From Burkholderia sp. OK233 (GTDB lineage: Bacteria > Pseudomonadota > Gammaproteobacteria > Burkholderiales > Burkholderiaceae), in NCBI RefSeq assembly GCF_900230185.1, contig NZ_OCSR01000001.1:558001-622000 (forward strand): DNA of 64,000 nt, given 5' to 3'. Positions 47,447 through 56,776 of this stretch are shown one piece after another (positions within the stretch are counted from its first letter, which is position 1; each line of letters opens with the position of its first letter). Made by a program: the position numbers and the translations under genes. The notes under the pieces were generated by a model, which ran no database searches, was not told the DNA's origin, and worked only from the letters and a program-made list of their open reading frames with translations.

Positions 47447-47974
47447 ATGGATCACGAACAGCTTGCTTCCGCGCTGCGCCGCCTTGCCAGCACAAGCCCG
47501 AAACGCAGCAAGGCTTCGCATCTCAAGACCCTCCTTCCGGACATCGAGGCGGCGCTCGCCGCTCGTGTTCCCGCCGTTGATATCCTGAATACCTTGCGCG
47601 AACAGGGACTCGATATCTCCCTTCGGACGTTTCACGGAACCCTGTACAGGCTTCGAAAGACCGCCTCTCCGCCTGGTTCCGGACGCAAATCCGGCGCTGC
47701 GGCAGCCCGCCCCAGCGCCCCGGCCCCCGTGACAGCCTCCCGAGCAACAGCCCCTCTCGAAGCGCACAAGCCTGCGCCTCCCACGACCGATGCACCGGCA
47801 CCGGCACCGGCCCAGACACGCATCAAAACCTTCGAGCAATTGCAGTCTGAGAATCCCCACCTCTCAAGCATGCAGTTGAACCGCCTCTACGCCGAACAGT
47901 ACGGCGAACCTCGCGTGAGCAATGCCGATATTGACGCGCTCAAGAAAAAATATCCTCAGCACACGAAACCCTGA
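47447..47974 (+). CDS. TraK-like plasmid DNA-binding protein
   Basis: From the ATG at 47447 the protein has 175 residues. Residues 1-70 (HLKTLLPDIEAALAARVPAV, DILNTLREQGLDISLRTFHG) follow the pattern of IncP TraK-like proteins, which bind oriT next to the nic site (ADVEEALAAG...). A Pro/Ala-rich linker comes next, then a C-terminal motif TRIKTFEQLQSENPHLSSMQ ending DIDALKKKYPQ. An upstream ATG at 47384 is less likely. Position opposite the mob operon supports a transfer role, but identity is inferred. Confidence 0.55.
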   Translation: MDHEQLASALRRLASTSPKRSKASHLKTLLPDIEAALAARVPAVDILNTLREQGLDISLRTFHGTLYRLRKTASPPGSGRKSGAAAARPSAPAPVTASRATAPLEAHKPAPPTTDAPAPAPAQTRIKTFEQLQSENPHLSSMQLNRLYAEQYGEPRVSNADIDALKKKYPQHTKP

Positions 47975-48325
47975 ACCGCATCGCCCCGCCGCGCTGCGCC
48001 GGGTCGGGCCGCTCCCCATGCATTCTGCATGGGTCCCCGTGGCCCTCGATACGGGCGCGCAGGCGCGCGCCAATCCGCCTGACGGTCGCGAGGCGCAACA
48101 AAGGCCTTGCAGATATGGGGCGGTATTCAGGGTTTTGCTGCCGCGCCGTTAATGAGGCTAGCCGGCTGGTCGTCCGATCCGCACGGCGTGTGTTTGCGGA
48201 GCCAGGCCGTTACCGGCCTCGGCTCTTTTTTTGCCCACACCGCAAGCGGGGCGCAAAAAGCCGCCCGGGCTTTCACCCGGACGGCGGCATGTGACAACCT
48301 GCACTTACGCGAAGTGCATCACGGC
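47975..48325. other. Intergenic region between converging genes
   Basis: Other than the terminator at 48255-48288, no gene or signal is supported. Confidence 0.4.
48255..48288 (-). terminator. Rho-independent terminator after the ParB-like gene
   Basis: Read on the minus strand, a GC-rich stem (GCCGCCGTCCGGGT with GCCCGGGCGGC, loop GAAA) is followed by TTTTTG. It sits 38 bp past the ParB-like stop codon. Confidence 0.7.
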
Positions 48326-49918
48326 TCAGGCGGCTTCGGCTTCCTCCGCCTCCCCCTCGTTGCGCTCATCCTGCGTGCTGTCGGCATCGCTTTCCTCGTC
48401 ATCCTCCCGATGGCCGTACGTGACATGTTTCGGCACCCCACGGTTGCGCAGCACTTCCGGAAACCAGCCCGAGTCCGCCATGCGAAGCTCGGCGGCAGCG
48501 GCGGCGTCCCCCTTTTTCATCCCGCGCAGTTCGCCTGCGGCCTGCGGCGAAACCGTCTCGCCGACAACGGTCACGATACGATCTTTGGAGACGTGCTCGA
48601 AGTACCCGGCACGCGTTGGCTTCCAGTAGCGCGTGAGGTCGAGCTCCAGCGTGTTCGCCACTTCGTTGACCGGGTGCGCCCGGTCAACGGGACTGATGCT
48701 GTCTACCGTCGCGGCCACGCAGAATGCAAACAGGTTCGACATCACGCCCGCGTCCTGTTGCAGCAGCCACGCGAGCAGTTCATCGGTGCGCTTCGGCAGC
48801 ATCCGGCTCCACTTCGCCCGCTCGCCTTCAAGCGCCTTCCATGCGGCGCTGCCGGCCATGTCGTCGGCGTTCGACACCAGCGCAGCGCGCGACGTATGCA
48901 CGTCGATCCGCACCGCATGATCGATGTATGACTGTCCGTACACGTTATCGAACACGGTGGGGATCATCCGGTACATCGGCACGGCCAGCGCAACGGTCGG
49001 CTGTCGCGCAAGCTCGATCTGTACCGCAGCCGTGCGGTGCGCGGTCAGCCGTTTGCACAGCTTTTCGCCGTGCAGCGGCTTGGCCTTCGGGGGCAGGTCA
49101 CGATTTCGTTGCGCATGCGAGAAGTGAGCGATACTGCCCGCGTCGGCGTCGTTGATTTCCCGGCACCGCAGGCCACGCGTGATCTGCACCTTTCCGTCCT
49201 CGTCAATGGCGACGAACGCACCGGCCTGCTTCATGTCGTCGGCGGCGAACGTTTCGAAGCGCTCGGCATAGGCGTCAACAGCAGCCGAAGCATCGTTAAG
49301 CGCGTTGTCCAGCTTTTCCCAAAGCGCCTCATCCTCCTCGCTTTCCTGATCAGCGTAATACGCATCGAGCGCGGCCTTCGCCTCGTCGCGCGCAGCGACA
49401 AGGTTCGCAAGCTCGGCCTTTTCGGCTTTGGTCGGCTTGCGCGTGGTCGATGCAATCCGATGGTACTGGAACAGTTCGGCCTGGTCGAAACGGGTCCGCA
49501 CCTCCACGAACGACCAGCCTTCTGCGGCGACCGTTTGCGATAGCTCGATCAGGCGGTCGGTCGCAAGGCGATGCAGCAAGTCCGCATCCGCGATGTATCC
49601 GGCGTTCTGGTCGTCGGAAAACAGGTCGCGCCGCACAAAACCGCCTGCGGCCTCGTACGCATCCAGCCCGACAAACTTTGCGAGCGGATTCTCGCTGGCG
49701 TCGAGCTCCGCTTTCGTCAGCGCCGCACGAAGTTCCGGGGGACGACGCAGCCATGGCGTCTGAGCGTCATTCCACACGCGCTCCTGCGTCGCGTGATCGT
49801 CGGCCAGCGCAAGCACCTTCGCCTGCTCGTAGTCCAGCTTGTCATCGCGCAGAAGATCGAGCAGCACCGGCGACAGGTTTGCGATCTTGAGCGCACGGCG
49901 CACAACCATTTCCGACAC
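48326..49918 (-). pseudogene. Plasmid ParB-like protein missing its N-terminus
   Basis: The 530-residue frame begins inside the ParB DNA-binding helix-turn-helix (AALFKVSEMVVRRALKIANL, SPVLLDLLRDDKLDYEQAKV). It continues with the long C-terminal part typical of large plasmid ParB/Srx-fold proteins, ending in an acidic tail. The nuclease-like N-terminal ParB domain (about 130 residues) is missing. Coding similarity stops at about 49935, where DNA of a different origin begins, so the gene was truncated by an insertion or deletion. The frame retains an ATG at 49918 (MVVRRALK after SE), but function in partition is doubtful. Confidence 0.7.
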
Positions 49919-50065
49919 CTTGAACAGCGCGGCTTATCCGGACAGTCAGCGTGTCTCACTAGCATGAGAGTGCTTTATAAGAGCGCTGGTACTGGCGTTC
50001 GCACATTGCGCTGGTGAGACAGCGCGGCGCTTGGAACCTTGGGTGACCGATGATGGCACTGTCTG

Positions 50066-50371
50066 GTGGATCACCGCCGACGACCGGGTTCGCGCGCCTA
50101 TATCGCGGCCAACCAGACGTTCATTCCGAACTACGGCGACCGCTACCGGCACGATGAGACAATTTCCACGGCGTTTGTCGAGTCGACCGTGAACTACGTG
50201 GTCAGCAAGCGCTTTGTGAAAAAACAGCAGATGCGTTGGACCCAGCGCGGCGCGCATCTGCTGCTGCAAACCCGCGTGCAGGTCCTGAACGACGATCTGC
50301 GGAAAACCTTCGCTCGCTGGTTTCCGGGAATGAGAGCGGAAGAACCAGCAGCGCTAAAGGAGGCCGCATAG
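50066..50371 (+). pseudogene. ISKra4-family transposase, C-terminal fragment
   Basis: The frame AANQTFIPNYGDRYRHDETI continues with STAFVESTVNYVVSKRFVKK, then QMRWTQRGAHLLLQTRVQVL. This is the well-conserved end of an ISKra4 transposase. The rest of the gene is absent, replaced by the truncated ParB-like gene on the left. It is a different subtype from the relic at 18320-22282. Confidence 0.7.
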
Positions 50372-50384
50372 AGGCCTCAGCCCC

Positions 50385-50696
50385 CAGAATGGCACGCTCT
50401 CCGAAATCTATGGATCGCGCGCTGATGCGGAAGCGGCGGCCAAGGCTGAATACGCGCGCACGCAGCGCGGTCAGGCGACGTTCGATATGACACTCGCGCT
50501 CGGCCGACCCGACGTGTACCCCGAAATGACCGTGAACGCGAAGAGCTTCAAACCGGATATCGATGCGACGCCGTGGCTGGTGAAACGTGTCGTGTCTCGG
50601 ATCGACGGCATCGGCGGTTTCACTTCATCACTCGAAATGGAGATGCGCCACGATCCGACGACGAGTCGGCACAGAACACACTTCCGGAAAGGATGA
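50385..50696 (+). pseudogene. Phage late-control protein D, C-terminal fragment
   Basis: The 103-residue frame (NGTLSEIYGSRADAEAAAKA, MTLALGRPDVYPEMTV, DIDATPWLVKRVVSRI) matches the C-terminus of P2-like gpD/late-control proteins, tail-assembly components. No start codon or other phage gene is near, and it begins directly after the transposase fragment. It marks a former prophage or tail-like cluster. Confidence 0.65.
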
Positions 50697-50895
50697 GAAA
50701 GGCGCGTTCTATCGTCAATGCCGCACGATTTAGCGCTGGACGAGTGCGCGGACTTTCTCAGACAATGCATATCGTCTGATCAATTCTGGGTATTGCGGCT
50801 TCGCAGCCCGGACTGTCAGATATCAGTAAGGTGATGCGCAGTTTCCCCGGGACCCATGGGCCCGTGCCAGAATCGACTTTTATAAGCGAGCCATC

Positions 50896-51324
50896 ATGTT
50901 TACCTTGCAAGCCAGAGAAAACCAAACCTTCTTTGTGCGCGTCCATCCGGACGGGAGCGTGTGTGTCGACGTCATGACTCAGGATCAGGCTAACGCAGAT
51001 CCTAACTGCCACTTCAACTGGGAAGGTGCAACACCGTTTGCGGTGAAGACGGCCGATGGTCGAACCATAGGGTACGGTGGCCCCCCGGGCGGTGGCATCA
51101 TCGGTTTTCTAGAACACCCTGGAATTTATGCCTATAGTGACGACGCCAACACCCGCTTCGGTATTACCGAGTATGACCACTGCGATGCGTGGCTGGAGCT
51201 AAGTTTCACATTCGAGTCTGCCAAGCTGGCTTTTCCGGTTGATGCCGGGCAGCAGCTCTATCTACGCCCGCTCAGCGACGGCGACGATGACACCGTTTTT
51301 TACGCGAACTTTGTGCCATCGTGA
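50896..51324 (+). CDS. Hypothetical protein, 142 aa
   Basis: I do not recognise a family. The protein starts MFTLQARENQTFFVRVHPDG and has a Gly-rich GYGGPPGGGIIGFLEH in the middle; the C-terminal half (AWLELSFTFESAKLAF, DDTVFYANFVPS) looks like a beta sandwich. It has no signal peptide or membrane segment and low Arg content, unlike random frames here. A proper terminator follows 40 bp after the stop. It sits between a phage fragment and the end of a transposon, a typical cargo position. Confidence 0.65.
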   Translation: MFTLQARENQTFFVRVHPDGSVCVDVMTQDQANADPNCHFNWEGATPFAVKTADGRTIGYGGPPGGGIIGFLEHPGIYAYSDDANTRFGITEYDHCDAWLELSFTFESAKLAFPVDAGQQLYLRPLSDGDDDTVFYANFVPS

Positions 51325-51364
51325 TCCGTTAGTACGGCGCGGCTACGCAATTCAATCGCTGGAG

Positions 51365-51392
51365 AAAAAAGCCCGCATGTGCGGGCTTTTTT
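51365..51392. terminator. Bidirectional terminator
   Basis: AAAAAAGCCCGCATGTGCGGGCTTTTTT is a perfect hairpin flanked by A- and T-runs, so it can act on both strands. It ends the gene at 50896-51324. Confidence 0.9.
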
Positions 51393-51459
51393 GTTGAGCG
51401 GGATCGCGTCAGATATGCAGAATCCGGACCCCGACGAACCACAGTACCTGTGGCGGCTC

Positions 51460-51615
51460 GATAACATAAATCGCAGGGCGCGATAACATCGGCGGTTTCG
51501 GGATCAGATTAGCTGAGAATATCGGTGCCCCTGGGACCACATTAAGTGAGAATGAGCCCACATTATTTGAGAACGGCGCGATAACATCGGCCAGGATCCA
51601 CATTCCGTGAGAACG
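51460..51615. repeat. Repeated motifs at one end of the tni transposon
   Basis: Three copies of GATAACAT start at 51460, 51482 and 51580. Three copies of ACATTNNNTGAGAAYG start at 51539, 51560 and 51600, with a weaker relative near 51505 (GATTAGCTGAGAATAT). Multiple short direct repeats inside a transposon end are what Tn7/Tn402-type transposases bind. The opposite end was not found. Confidence 0.55.
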
Positions 51616-52570
51616 CTAAACGGGCACGCCGGCGGCCAGCAGATGGTCATGCAGTTCCTGCGTCCGTTCGGGAGGAAGATGCCCACCGAGAAAGGCCCGC
51701 ACCTCCTTCGGTTTGGCGCCCAGCATGTCGGTCAACACTTTTGCGTTGTACCCGTTGCGCGTCAAGCGAGCCTCGAGCCCGTCCAGATCAGGGGCCAGAA
51801 TATCGTTGATCGTATCGACATCAACCGGCTTCTGGCCGACGCGGAACCCTTCCTCAAACGCCCGCGTCACATACAGTTCGAACTGCAGCGGCGTCGTCAG
51901 ACGATCACACAGCAACGCCGCCGCAGCGTCCGTGATCAAGGTATCGATTTTGGTCCGTGGAGCGGTCACCTGCGCGATCAGAGCCGTCGAGCTCGAACAA
52001 CGCGCTGCGCGCGCCGATTTCTTCCATCGACGGGCGCAGCAAGTCGTTTTTCAATTTCGGATGACCGGCCAGAACGATCGACAACGTCCCCTTGCCGTCA
52101 CGCACGATTTCCATCAGGCGCTTCAGGCCGATCAAGGTTTTCGGATGAAGCTGATGGGCGTCGTCGATGAACAGGGCAACCGGCTTCCTGCGTTTGCGGA
52201 TCAACGCGCGCAGCGCGCGCTCGCGGCGCTCCGTCTGCGTCGGCATCGGGTCATCCTTCACCGTCGTCAGATCGCAGAAGAGCGCGAGTATCAACGTGCC
52301 GAGGGAGATCTGGCCGCCATCCACTGACAGCGCCTTCGCGACCAGAATTTCCTTCTCCTTGTCTTCCTCCAGCGCATCCTGGATTTTACGCAACGTGGTC
52401 GTCTTGCCTGTACCGACGATGCCGGCCAGCACGATCAGCTTGCCGTCCTTGATCGCCAGCTTCAGTTCCTTCACGACGTGCTGCGACTGGGTCGTCTCGA
52501 AATACGTCGATTGCCCAGCCAGGCTGATCTCGCGCGTCAGGCCGTAGTAACTTCGAATATCACTCAGCAT
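51616..52570 (-). pseudogene. tniB: TniB-like AAA ATPase, frameshifted
   Basis: From the ATG at 52570 (GGAGGA upstream) the protein has Walker A GIVGTGKTT near residue 50 and Walker B ALFIDDAHQL. After FELDG, near 51983, the frame departs from family sequence. The rest (LIAQVTAPRTKIDTLITDAA... to the stop at 51616) is in the next frame, so one extra base (GGC-T-CTG) is present. Restored length would be about 318 residues, normal for TniB. A programmed shift is possible but no slippery run is there. The gene overlaps the end of tniA by 11 nt. Confidence 0.8.
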
Positions 52571-54215
52571 CGGGCAGTTCCTCCGGTGATGGCACGCAGG
52601 CACGGACCCGCGCCAGCACGTCCTGCTTGTTCAATGTCGCGTTCACCACGACATTGATGGCGTCCAGCTGTTCCGCCGGCAGCGTCGCCAGCGCCCGCCC
52701 GAGATACTGCGCGATCGCCCGTTTGGCCTCTAGCGTCGACGCGTAGGTCAGTTGCCGGAACGGATCGGGGTCAACGAAGACTTGCGTCGGTATGTCGCCA
52801 GGTTGCACCAGGACCGCGGCAACGTCAGGTCGACTCTCCAGGGCTTCACGCGGCAAACCGAGTTGTGCGGCTAGCGCCTCAATGCGCTCGCTACGGGTTT
52901 GCGCCGCCGTCTTGCGAAACGCGCGGTAGCGGTTCAGCGGAATCGGCCCATCGACCGGGAGGTACGGACCGTAACGCCGATCGCCGTGCTCGACGAACAA
53001 TTCCTGATCGAACAGCCCCCACCACAGCACGACATCTTCGCCCGCCAGATCGGGATCGACCTCATAACGAATGCCTTCGATCGAGACGCGTGCATCGATC
53101 GCGACCTTACGCTGCTCTGGCTCACGCGCGAAGGTGCAGAAGCGCTCCCAACTGCACACAGCGCGGACCCCCTCGGCCGGCAGATGCTGCAACCAGTCCT
53201 CGATGCGCGAACCCTCACCGGACCGATGATCCATCGCGTTGTAGCGAATCAGGAAATTGTGCAACCACGCATTGGCTTCGGTCTCGTCTTGTGGTTTCTG
53301 GAAGTGATACAACGTTTCGTGCACCTCCTTCACCGTGCGGAACGGCCGCTCGACCTTGCCCGTCGCACGGGCCCGATATCGTTGCCGCTCATCTTTGCCG
53401 GCTGGCAGATGCGTGCGCACCTCGACGCCGAGATAGCGCATCACACGCTGGAACACCTGGCTGCGGGTCACCGGACCATTGTCTGCATACAACATGCGCG
53501 GAATGCCCCGCAAAGGCAGATCGGGTGAAACTTTTTCCGCCATCGCATTGAACAGGAAGCGAAGCGCTGCGACCACATCTTCGCCGTAGACGCAGCGATA
53601 TTCCTGGTACACGACGCCGCTGCGATCGTCGACGACGCTGAACAGCATCAGCGTCGGCGCCTTCTGGTCGGCGCGCACCCACGATGGGGCTTCCACGTAT
53701 TTCAGATCCGACGGGCTCAAGTCGAATTGCCAGCAGTCGTTGCTGTGCTCGGCCTGAAAACGCACCGCCGGCGGCGGTCGTCCCAGTGTCGCCCGGTCAT
53801 AGCCCCATTGCCGCAGGTAACGGTTCACCGTGCTCTTGTTCAGCGTCTCTACCGGAGCCCGAACCAGACCATCCGGCGTTTCAATGCCGAACTTCTCCAG
53901 CAGCCGGATCGACTCGGCCGTCGACAGGTGACGACCTTTCCTGTTCGACGTGCGCATCTTGATCGCCGCGATCAGCTCGCAATAGCGCTCCATCTGATCT
54001 TGCGGCAGGACGCGCGGCGTGCCGCGATCGACACGTCGCAGTCCTTTGGGGCGGCAACGTTCGGCCAGCGCCCGATAGAGTGTCGGTTCCGACACGCCAT
54101 AACCACGTGCCGCCTCGGCGACCGCCAGGCGCCGTTCATGACTGCGGACCGGCAACACCGCCAGTTGCCGGGTCAGGTCGATCAGGGACTCGGCGGGGAT
54201 CGTTTTGCGCGGCAC
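52560..54215 (-). CDS. tniA: TniA-like DDE transposase
   Basis: This 551-aa protein has an N-terminal helix-turn-helix region (RLAVAEAARGYGVSEPTLYRA) and the catalytic acids in CWQFDLSPSD (about residue 161), MLYADNGP (about 241) and GKVERPF (about 288). A Mu-type C-terminal beta-barrel region follows. A GTG at 54215, just after the resolvase stop at 54232, is taken as start; the frame continues upstream antisense-like through resolvase codons. TniA with TniB carries out cut-and-paste or replicative transposition. Confidence 0.85.
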   Translation of the reverse strand: MPRKTIPAESLIDLTRQLAVLPVRSHERRLAVAEAARGYGVSEPTLYRALAERCRPKGLRRVDRGTPRVLPQDQMERYCELIAAIKMRTSNRKGRHLSTAESIRLLEKFGIETPDGLVRAPVETLNKSTVNRYLRQWGYDRATLGRPPPAVRFQAEHSNDCWQFDLSPSDLKYVEAPSWVRADQKAPTLMLFSVVDDRSGVVYQEYRCVYGEDVVAALRFLFNAMAEKVSPDLPLRGIPRMLYADNGPVTRSQVFQRVMRYLGVEVRTHLPAGKDERQRYRARATGKVERPFRTVKEVHETLYHFQKPQDETEANAWLHNFLIRYNAMDHRSGEGSRIEDWLQHLPAEGVRAVCSWERFCTFAREPEQRKVAIDARVSIEGIRYEVDPDLAGEDVVLWWGLFDQELFVEHGDRRYGPYLPVDGPIPLNRYRAFRKTAAQTRSERIEALAAQLGLPREALESRPDVAAVLVQPGDIPTQVFVDPDPFRQLTYASTLEAKRAIAQYLGRALATLPAEQLDAINVVVNATLNKQDVLARVRACVPSPEELPDAE

Positions 54216-54231
54216 GGGCGATCTGTTACCG

Positions 54232-54822
54232 CTATCGGGCGGCTCGCACGCCCACTGACACGCCACGATGGCGCAGATAGGCGTACAGCGTGCTCTTGGA
54301 AATGTGAAGGCGCTGCGCGATCTGTTCAGCACTCAGCTTGCCTTCGCGATACAGCGTTTCAGCAGCGTAGGCCGTCGGTTCGGCTTTCACCGGCAATCCT
54401 TTGGGGCGGCCCCCTTTGCGACCGCGTGCGCGCGCCGCAGTCAGACCCGCTTGCGTACGCTCCCGGATCACGTCGCGCTCGAACTCTGCGAGCGAAGCGA
54501 ACAGGTTGAACACGAGACGACCTTGTGCTGTCGTCGTATCCACCGGGTCGTTCAGACTCCTGAGACCGACCTCGCGCTGCAACAGCAGCCCGACGACGTC
54601 GATCAGATGCTTGAGCGAGCGGCCAAGCCGGTCCAGTTTCCAGATGACGATCACGTCGCCCGCGCGCACATCGTCGAGCAGGTGGGTCAGAATCGGACGC
54701 TCGGTCGCGACGCCGCTGGCGACTTCCGTGAGCACCTTGGTGCATCCGGCCGCCTTGAGCGCGTCAACCTGTAGTGCGACGTTTTGTTCACGCGTGCTGA
54801 CGCGTGCGTAACCAATGTGCAT
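54232..54822 (-). CDS. tniR: Serine recombinase (resolvase, TniR type)
   Basis: This 196-aa resolvase has the catalytic Ser in MHIGYARVSTREQN (Ser9), the conserved IWKLDRLGRSLKHLID and ASLAEFERDVIRERT, and a C-terminal Hin-like helix-turn-helix (SAEQIAQRLHISKSTLYAYL). It would resolve cointegrates. The likely res site is in the 200 bp upstream (54823-55025), but it was not resolved. Confidence 0.92.
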   Translation of the reverse strand: MHIGYARVSTREQNVALQVDALKAAGCTKVLTEVASGVATERPILTHLLDDVRAGDVIVIWKLDRLGRSLKHLIDVVGLLLQREVGLRSLNDPVDTTTAQGRLVFNLFASLAEFERDVIRERTQAGLTAARARGRKGGRPKGLPVKAEPTAYAAETLYREGKLSAEQIAQRLHISKSTLYAYLRHRGVSVGVRAAR

Positions 54823-55025
54823 GTCTTCCCGCCATCAGGAATTTCGTACACTATAGTCAACGCCAGACAATAAATCGAACGCTGTTTTACGCAACGGATA
54901 TTCTGCACAAACGGGGGACCGTGGGCCGGTGCATCCGCAGACGGCGGCGTTGCCAGTGGCGGCGTCCATGAAAACGAACGTTTTATCGAACACCACCGCG
55001 GTCGCGATCGCGACCGTCGCAAACC

Positions 55026-56668
55026 GGCCCAGAGCGTGTCAAAACGCCTAGCCACTGGGAATTGATGAAACCTGTCTCGGCGCGGATCGCCGCATGTCAA
55101 TTGCGGCAAGCCGAACGTCAAATCACAGCCGCACACATCACGAAGGCTCGACAAGCCCATACGGGCGTCACGCCCGCATCGCCTTCATAACCGCTTCGGA
55201 ACCGAGTAGCCTGATCACTCGCTTGATGTTGTACGCCAGCACGTGCAAGCTCATCTCCGTGCTCACCCGCTCTATGGTCCGCGTCAGGAAATGAGTGGCG
55301 CCCATCCATGCCTTGATCGTGCCGAAGGGGTGCTCGACAGTCTGTCGCCGGATGCGCATCATCTCAGGCGCATGATCAAGTCGCGCCTGCATCTCATCAA
55401 GAACAGCTTCGTGTTCCCAGCGTGTCACGCGACGTTGAGGACCTGGCGTGCAGTCCCCTTTTAGCGGACATTGCTGGCAATTCGAACTCCAGTACTTACT
55501 GAGTTTCAGGCCGCGCTCAACGGTCGAGAATCGCCAGATGAGCCGCTCGCCTGCTGGGCACCGATATTCGTTCGTCTGTGCGTTGTAAATGAAGTCTTCC
55601 TTGCCGAAGCGGCCATGAGCCGTTGCGCTCGATGTCACCGTCTTTGGAACGAACACGCTTATTCCAGCCTCATGGCATGCGAGTATCTCTTCGCTCTTGT
55701 AGTAGCCGCGATCTGCAACTGCGGTGAGCTTGTCGACACCCATCTCTGTACGGGCAAGCTTCGCCATCGACGTCAACTGATCACGATCAATGCCGTCATT
55801 GGTAACGACGTGCGCGACGATCAGATGGTGCTTCGCGTCAACCGCCGTCTGGACGTTGTAGCCGACGACTCCCGTTCCTCGTGTCTTCATCGAACGGGCA
55901 TCCGGATCCGTGAGCGATACCTGTCCGTCGGGTGCCGCGTTGAGTTGGACCTCGATCTCCTTGAGGCTTCGCATCTGTTCCTTCAAGGCCGCAATCTTGT
56001 CCTGCAGTCGCTCTGTCCTGACCTTTGCGATTGCAGGCTCCTGACGATCCGCTGTGTCCATCGCCGCAAGATAGCGAGCGATACTTGACTCGATGTCGCG
56101 CATGCGTCGTTCGAGCTTGGCGCTGGTGAAGTTGCGGTCGCGATGGTTCACCGCCTTGAACTTGCTGCCGTCGATTGCGACCAATGCATCGGAGAACAGG
56201 TCCAGACGCTGACAGAGCATGACGAACTGACGGCATACACTGCGAATGGCCTTGCCGTTGTCCTTACGAAACCGCGCGATGGTCTTGAAGTCCGGCGCCA
56301 GACGGCCCGTAAGCCACATCAGTTCGACATTGCGCTGGGCCTCCCGTTCGAGGCGACGGCTGGATTGAATACGGTTCAGGTAACCGTAGATGTAGATCTT
56401 GAGCATCACCTCGGGGTGATACGACGGCCGACCAGTCAACGCTGGTTCGACGCCTTCAAACCCGAGCTTCTTAAGATCAAGCTCGTCTACAAAGACATCA
56501 ACTACGCGCACGGGATTGGTGTCCGTTACGTAGTCGTCAAGTGCTTCGGGGAGGAGAAAGCTCTGAGTACGACTGTCGCCTTGAACGAACCGCTTCATCT
56601 CGCTCATCCCCCGCTATAGGATGAAGAATTGTAGCGCTCCAAAAATGCGTTTTGACACACTCTGGGCC
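55026..56668 (-). mobile_element. IS1182-family insertion sequence, copy B
   Basis: Terminal inverted repeats of 22 bp lie at 55026-55047 (GGCCCAGAGCGTGTCAAAAC...) and 56647-56668, with one mismatch. They enclose one intact transposase gene. No convincing target duplication is seen in the flanks. Confidence 0.85.
55168..56607 (-). CDS. IS1182-family transposase
   Basis: This 479-aa DDE transposase is intact. It has the N-terminal VRVVDVFVDELDLKKLGFEG, GRPSYHPEVMLKIYIYGY and LMWLTGRLAPDFKTIARFRK blocks; catalytic VAIDGSKFKAVNHRDRN and VADRGYYKSEEI; a Cys cluster (CQQCPLKGDCTPG); and the C-terminal VEHPFGTIKAWMG. It starts at 56607 (MSEMKRFVQG) about 40 bp inside the inverted repeat. It served here as reference for the damaged copy at 30498-31936. 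Confidence 0.92.
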   Translation of the reverse strand: MSEMKRFVQGDSRTQSFLLPEALDDYVTDTNPVRVVDVFVDELDLKKLGFEGVEPALTGRPSYHPEVMLKIYIYGYLNRIQSSRRLEREAQRNVELMWLTGRLAPDFKTIARFRKDNGKAIRSVCRQFVMLCQRLDLFSDALVAIDGSKFKAVNHRDRNFTSAKLERRMRDIESSIARYLAAMDTADRQEPAIAKVRTERLQDKIAALKEQMRSLKEIEVQLNAAPDGQVSLTDPDARSMKTRGTGVVGYNVQTAVDAKHHLIVAHVVTNDGIDRDQLTSMAKLARTEMGVDKLTAVADRGYYKSEEILACHEAGISVFVPKTVTSSATAHGRFGKEDFIYNAQTNEYRCPAGERLIWRFSTVERGLKLSKYWSSNCQQCPLKGDCTPGPQRRVTRWEHEAVLDEMQARLDHAPEMMRIRRQTVEHPFGTIKAWMGATHFLTRTIERVSTEMSLHVLAYNIKRVIRLLGSEAVMKAMRA

Positions 56669-56776
56669 ATTTACAGCCATTCGACAGCGGCGCGTAGAAC
56701 GCCGACAATCGACAGTGGGTACGGCTTTTATCCTGCGCGCATCAACGCCCGATCAACTTAATACCCGACTGCAACT

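Larger units (their letters stand above)
51460..54822 (-). mobile_element. Tn5053/Tn402-like tni transposition module
   Basis: A serine resolvase, a DDE transposase (TniA type) and an AAA ATPase (TniB type) lie in that order on the minus strand, with repeated motifs at the far end. There is no tniQ. The other terminus is not recognised; it may have been lost or lie past the IS1182 copy at 55026. Boundaries are approximate. Confidence 0.65.

Noticed and set aside
51905..51983. Programmed frameshift in tniB
   Set aside because: No slippery heptamer or downstream structure is evident; a simple one-base insertion is the simpler reading, though not excluded.
54823..56776. Opposite terminal repeat array of the tni transposon
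   Set aside because: Complements of TGAGAAYG and GATAACAT arrays were looked for by eye and not found here.
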